Below are positions 14,575 to 15,789 of a DNA stretch of 15,789 nucleotides, one piece after another. This stretch comes from Bacillota bacterium (GTDB lineage Bacteria; Bacillota; Clostridia; Christensenellales; Aristaeellaceae), in NCBI GenBank assembly GCA_023460055.1, contig JAEWRJ010000153.1, positions 1 through 15,789 on the forward strand, read 5' to 3'. Position 1 is the stretch's first letter. Every line of letters begins with the position of its first letter. The translations under genes were made by a program, and so were the position numbers. The notes below the pieces were generated by a model that did no database searches, had not been told where the DNA came from, and saw only the letters and a program-made list of their open reading frames with translations.

Positions 14575-14596
14575 TGTCAAGCAAATGTACTTGACA
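14575..14596. promoter_or_regulatory. candidate operator dyad 1 (overlaps the ylxM -35 box)
   Basis: TGTCAAG (14575-14581) and CTTGACA (14590-14596) form a perfect 7-bp dyad with an 8-base gap. The right half contains the -35 hexamer TTGACA of the ylxM promoter, and the left half is the same hexamer on the other strand. A protein bound here would compete with RNA polymerase. Confidence 0.65.
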
Positions 14597-14618
14597 AATA
14601 CCTGCCGCTCTGTATAAT
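14591..14618 (+). promoter_or_regulatory. sigma-A type promoter of ylxM-ffh
   Basis: Perfect TTGACA (14591-14596), a 16-base spacer and perfect TATAAT (14613-14618). The predicted start near 14625 falls at the left edge of the second dyad, so the mRNA would begin with that dyad as a 5'-terminal hairpin. Confidence 0.9.
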
Positions 14619-14623
14619 AGTTT

Positions 14624-14645
14624 TGTCAAGTACATTTGCTTGACA
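14624..14645. promoter_or_regulatory. candidate operator dyad 2 (start site to ribosome site)
   Basis: TGTCAAG (14624-14630) and CTTGACA (14639-14645) form the same 7-bp dyad with an 8-base gap as dyad 1; the centres are 49 bp apart. It spans the predicted transcription start and ends at the first base of the ylxM ribosome site AGGAGG (14645-14650). It could act as a DNA operator, as an mRNA hairpin next to the ribosome site, or both. Confidence 0.65.
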
Positions 14646-14654
14646 GGAGGATGC

Positions 14655-15029
14655 ATGGCAATCGGCGAGAGCAAGCTGGATAAAAAGGTGGAGTATGGCG
14701 TTCTGTCCTCCTTTTACGGCGCGCTTCTGACCGAGCGCCAGCGGTCCATGCTGACGCTTTACTGCGATGAGGATTTGTCTCTCGCGGAGGTGGCAAAGCA
14801 ACTAGATGTGACTCGTCAATGTGTCAACGATACCCTGCAAAGGGCCTTTCAGCGGCTTGATGAGCTTGAAAACAGCCTAAATCTGATGGCGCGTTTTGAG
14901 CGGCAGAGAGAAGTCATGGCTGTCTGCCGCGACCTGATCAAATTGAGCCAAAATGGTGTTGACGCCGAGTATAACCTGGATCAGGCCGCCCGGCGGCTGG
15001 ATGATTATCTGCGTGAGGAGGATGCGTAG
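14655..15029 (+). CDS. ylxM: YlxM/p13 family helix-turn-helix protein
   Basis: A 124-residue protein of the YlxM/p13 family, encoded directly before ffh in many Firmicutes and implicated in the signal recognition particle pathway. It carries LLTERQRSMLTLYCDEDLSL followed by a sigma-70 region-4-like helix-turn-helix at about 42-66. The stretch LAEVAKQLDVTR (43-54) is very like LEEVGKQFDVTR of Escherichia coli RpoD region 4.2, the part that reads the -35 hexamer. The rest is helical and charged (EYNLDQAARRLDDYLREED). I chose ATG 14655, four bases after AGGAGG (14645-14650). An out-of-frame ATG at 14651 and a TTG at 14640 upstream of the ribosome site are unlikely. The gene is followed by ffh two bases after its stop. 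Confidence 0.92.
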   Translation: MAIGESKLDKKVEYGVLSSFYGALLTERQRSMLTLYCDEDLSLAEVAKQLDVTRQCVNDTLQRAFQRLDELENSLNLMARFERQREVMAVCRDLIKLSQNGVDAEYNLDQAARRLDDYLREEDA

Positions 15030-15031
15030 GC

Positions 15032-15789
15032 ATGGCGTTTGGAGGCTTATCCGATAAACTGCAGCGCGCTTTTAAGAAGCTGACCGGCAAGGGCAAGCTC
15101 AACGAGCAAAACATCAAGGACGCAATGCGTGAAGTGCGCATGGCTCTTTTGGAAGCCGATGTCAACTATGTTGTCGTCAAGGATTTCATTAAGCGTGTAA
15201 CCGAGCGGTGCGTAGGTACAGAGATCCTGTCCTCGCTGAATGCTGGGCAGCAGGTTATCAAGATTGTCAACGAAGAGCTGACGGCCTTGATGGGCGGCGC
15301 GAACGCCCGTCTGACCTGGTCATCTTCCCTGCCGACTGTCTATATGCTTTGCGGCCTTCAGGGCTCCGGCAAGACAACCATGGCGGGCAAGCTGGCCGGT
15401 TATCTGCAAAAGCAGGGTAAAAAGCCGCTTCTGGCTGCCTGTGATATTTACAGGCCGGCTGCCATCAAGCAGCTGCAGGTCGTTGGTGAGCGGGTCAAAG
15501 TGCCTGTGTTTGAACGGGGCACGCAGGACCCGGTGCTGACTTCCAAAGAGGCAGTCGAGCACGCCCGCTATTATGGCAACGATGTCCTGATCCTGGATAC
15601 CGCAGGCCGCCTCCATGTGGATGAAAATCTGATGGGGGAACTGGAGCGCATCAAGGCCGCAGTCAAACCGCAGGAGATCCTGCTGGTGGTGGACGCGATG
15701 ACCGGACAGGATGCCGTTAACGTGGCCTCTGCTTTTAACGGCAAGCTGAGCATTGACGGCGTGATCATCACCAAGCTTGACGGCGACAC
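15032..15789 (+). CDS. ffh: signal recognition particle GTPase Ffh, N-terminal part (runs off the right edge)
   Basis: Ffh binds the SRP RNA and signal peptides and delivers ribosomes to the membrane through FtsY. The visible 252 codons hold the helical N domain (about 1-90, beginning MAFGGLSDKLQRAFKKLTGKG) and most of the G domain: P-loop GLQGSGKTT (108-116), DIYRPAAIKQL (138-148), DTAGR (189-193), VVDAMTGQDA (219-228) and TKLDGD (247-252). The methionine-rich M domain lies beyond the window. An AGGAGG (15016-15021) inside the end of ylxM is ten bases from ATG 15032, and the two-base gap to ylxM implies one transcript under the palindromic promoter. Confidence 0.97.
   Translation, partial: MAFGGLSDKLQRAFKKLTGKGKLNEQNIKDAMREVRMALLEADVNYVVVKDFIKRVTERCVGTEILSSLNAGQQVIKIVNEELTALMGGANARLTWSSSLPTVYMLCGLQGSGKTTMAGKLAGYLQKQGKKPLLAACDIYRPAAIKQLQVVGERVKVPVFERGTQDPVLTSKEAVEHARYYGNDVLILDTAGRLHVDENLMGELERIKAAVKPQEILLVVDAMTGQDAVNVASAFNGKLSIDGVIITKLDGD

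Larger units (their letters stand above)
14575..14645. repeat. perfect 24-bp inverted repeat around the ylxM promoter
   Basis: The left arm (14575-14598) is the exact reverse complement of the right arm (14622-14645), with a 23-base spacer (14599-14621). The symmetry stops precisely at both ends (T14574 against G14646 and T14599 against T14621 do not match). The arms are AT-rich and no U-tract follows, so it is not a normal terminator. A transcript reading through from thiI could fold the whole repeat; a transcript from the local promoter contains only the right arm. Confidence 0.97.

Noticed and set aside
14575..14645. Inverted repeat as a thiI terminator or a miniature transposable element
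   Set aside because: There is no GC-rich stem with a U-tract, the element contains a consensus promoter in register with ylxM, and no target-site duplication is visible around it.

Overview
The window (about 55% G+C by eye) looks like housekeeping chromosome from a Gram-positive anaerobe of the class Clostridia. The basis is the combination of a T-box leader ahead of hisS-aspS, an Asp23/AmaP/DUF2273 cluster next to nusB, folD-xseA-xseB-ispA, a cysteine desulfurase paired with a rhodanese-less ThiI, and ylxM-ffh. No rRNA, tRNA, CRISPR array or mobile element is visible. Everything except the partial gene at the left edge is on the + strand. The lineage below class level is not determined; a Christensenellales-like or similar moderately GC-rich group is only a guess.

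Layout. (1) 1-571, minus strand: the 5' part of glucose-6-phosphate isomerase, apparently with a CTG start. (2) 572-884: a divergent control region. Two sigma-A type promoters point away from each other with -35 boxes overlapping by 5 bp; the rightward one drives a T-box leader. (3) 885-4867: hisS, aspS and a NudC-type NADH pyrophosphatase. (4) 4878-14555: after a weak hairpin and a promoter, a long co-directional run: asp23, amaP-like, DUF2273, nusB, a Kae1/TsaD-like paralogue, folD, xseA, xseB, a polyprenyl diphosphate synthase (ispA type), a divergent-PAP2 (DUF212) protein, an unknown two-helix membrane protein, a cysteine desulfurase and thiI. Gaps are 60 bases or less and many genes overlap (ATGA, TTGA), so much of it is probably one or a few translationally coupled operons. 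(5) 14575-15789: a very symmetrical promoter region followed by ylxM and the start of ffh (SRP GTPase), which runs off the right edge.

Functional themes: tRNA charging under tRNA-sensing control; an envelope-associated Asp23 complex; transcription antitermination (NusB); one-carbon metabolism (FolD); exonuclease VII; isoprenoid synthesis; sulfur transfer to tRNA 4-thiouridine (desulfurase plus ThiI); and co-translational protein targeting (YlxM, Ffh).

The two observations most worth following up are these. First, the ylxM-ffh promoter lies within a perfect 24-bp inverted repeat whose arms are themselves dyads, giving four copies of TTGACA. YlxM carries a sigma-70 region-4-like helix-turn-helix, which suggests direct autoregulation by a -35-like operator. 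Second, the T-box ahead of hisS carries the signatures of a tRNA-Asp sensor (GAC specifier, UGGC acceptor-pairing bulge), not those expected for tRNA-His. A third item is the Kae1-like protein, which keeps the metal-binding residues of TsaD but has lost other TsaD signature residues.
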